A DNA stretch of 40,722 nt, taken from Candidatus Methylomirabilota bacterium (GTDB taxonomy: Bacteria > Methylomirabilota > Methylomirabilia > Rokubacteriales > CSP1-6). The stretch's first letter is position 1. Every line of letters begins with the position of its first letter. Shown in pieces: positions 40,420-40,722 of the stretch. The translations under genes were made by a program, and so were the position numbers. The stretch covers positions 1 to 40,722 of the forward strand of contig DASTYT010000043.1 in assembly GCA_035764725.1 (NCBI GenBank), written 5' to 3'. The notes beneath the pieces were generated by a model. That model was not told the origin of the DNA, ran no database searches, and saw only the letters and a list, made by a program, of their open reading frames with translations.

Positions 40420-40722
40420 CGGGTCAGCGCCTTCACCACGACATCGATCACGAGATCCGCCTTCGCGGCGGCCTCCTCCGCGGGGATGCCCCCGAGCGGA
40501 TGGGGAACGAGCGCGAGCGGCAGGTCAGCCATGCCGCGGTTCTTCGACTCGAGCCGCGCGAGCTGCTCGAACTCGTGGGTGCCCATGACGACGGACGGAA
40601 TCCCCTTCTGCTCCAGCACGATGGCGCCGTGGATACTCCACGACGTGCACGACCCTCAGTCGGCGCTGCCGACCAGGGCGACGTCGCACGTCGTGAGCGC
40701 CTCCAGGATCGTGGGCGACGGC
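40416..40722 (-). CDS. UGSC-family selenoprotein (5' end outside window; UGA at 40658-40656 = Sec)
   Basis: The in-window part is PSPTILEALTTCDVALVGSA followed by Asp-Sec-Gly-Ser-Cys-Thr-Ser-Trp-Ser-Ile-His, then GAIVLEQKGIPSVVMGTHEF and a helical C-terminus ending DLVIDVVVKALTR. The frame is continuous through the TGA at 40658-40656, and the coding quality is equal on both sides. Sec is followed by Gly-Ser-Cys, the hallmark of the UGSC (seleno)protein family known from metagenomes. The strand-loop-helix around it suggests a Rossmann-like domain. Standard calling would begin it at a false GTG (40619). The stop is also TGA and overlaps the partner's ATG. The reaction is unknown; a selenosulphide redox or thiol chemistry role is plausible. 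Confidence 0.9.
40628..40642 (-). promoter_or_regulatory. bacterial SECIS element of the UGSC gene
   Basis: CGUGGA-GUA-UCCACG: six pairs and a 3-base loop beginning with G, 19 nt after the UGA. This matches the distance and loop rule for bacterial SECIS elements. It has no GGUCU loop, unlike the redoxin element. Confidence 0.8.

Noticed and set aside
40656..40658. GTG at 40619 as the start of a short 67-residue gene
   Set aside because: Family sequence continues upstream through the TGA in the same frame, there is no ribosome site, and the Sec-Gly-Ser-Cys motif would be lost.

Overview
This is high-GC (roughly 70 percent) bacterial chromosome with very tightly packed genes, many GTG starts and many 1-8 base start/stop overlaps. 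The gene mix is F420/flavin LLM oxidoreductases, a CaiB-type CoA-transferase, an acyl-CoA ligase next to a MaoC-like hydratase, peptide- and sugar-type ABC importers, a TAXI-like binding protein, a PEP-CTERM protein, and selenoproteins. It would suit an uncultured soil or subsurface lineage such as Candidatus Rokubacteria/Methylomirabilota. That placement is inference only; there is no rRNA or tRNA in the window.

The most important result is that two genes are read through an in-frame UGA as selenocysteine. (1) At 3362-4444 (minus) a TlpA/redoxin-like protein has its active site as Trp-Sec-Gly-Cys-Arg. The UGA is followed, 20 nt later, by a perfect 6-bp hairpin with a GGUCU loop, the loop of the E. 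coli fdhF SECIS. (2) At the right edge, 40416-40722 (minus, 5' end outside the window) is a UGSC-family selenoprotein with the motif Ala-Asp-Sec-Gly-Ser-Cys-Thr. It has its own hairpin 19 nt after the UGA and is translationally coupled to a 364-residue partner (39325-40419). Ordinary gene calling would cut both.

Layout. 1-1.7 kb (minus): acyl-CoA ligase (partial) and a MaoC/FAS1-like hydratase. 1.7-2.5 kb (plus): DUF3750 lipoprotein-like protein. 2.5-5.1 kb (minus): Nudix hydrolase, Sec-redoxin, LMW phosphatase, SnoaL-like protein, the last three joined by 4-base overlaps. 5.1-7.5 kb (plus): LLM oxidoreductase, Ddn-like F420 protein, Lys/Ala/Pro-rich 66-mer, sugar-phosphate isomerase-like TIM barrel. 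7.5-8.2 kb (minus): FKBP and NIPSNAP. 8.4-9.4 kb (plus): FMN alpha-hydroxyacid oxidase. 9.4-9.95 kb: two diverged copies of a small module, each encoding a 23-24 residue membrane peptide. 9.95-11.5 kb (minus): cupin, ferredoxin-fold protein, EamA exporter. 11.6-12.3 kb (plus): DUF1499. 12.4-14.5 kb (minus): MurB and a two-gene ChrA transporter. 14.6-16.1 kb (plus): LLM oxidoreductase and DUF3237. 16.1-19.7 kb (minus): PEP-CTERM protein, CaiB CoA-transferase, alpha/beta hydrolase, and a frameshifted thioesterase remnant. 19.75-21.5 kb: signal-less NMT1-like binding protein and an inositol-oxygenase-like HD protein. 21.5-26.5 kb (minus): DppBC/SBP_bac_5 importer without ATPases, and an amidase. 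26.5-29.7 kb: unknown exported protein, MreB-like protein, TAXI-like protein. 29.6-34.0 kb (minus): PolX, unknown protein, LigD-type polymerase, ATP-dependent DNA ligase in one overlapping operon. 34.1-36.0 kb (minus): Gfo/Idh/MocA oxidoreductase and two small envelope proteins. 36.1-39.3 kb (plus): sugar-type ABC importer behind a near-consensus sigma-70 promoter. 39.3-40.7 kb (minus): the UGSC selenoprotein pair.

Two expression styles are visible. Some genes have strong Shine-Dalgarno sequences. At least seven others lack one and instead carry a -10-like hexamer 6-7 nt before the start codon, as expected for leaderless mRNAs.
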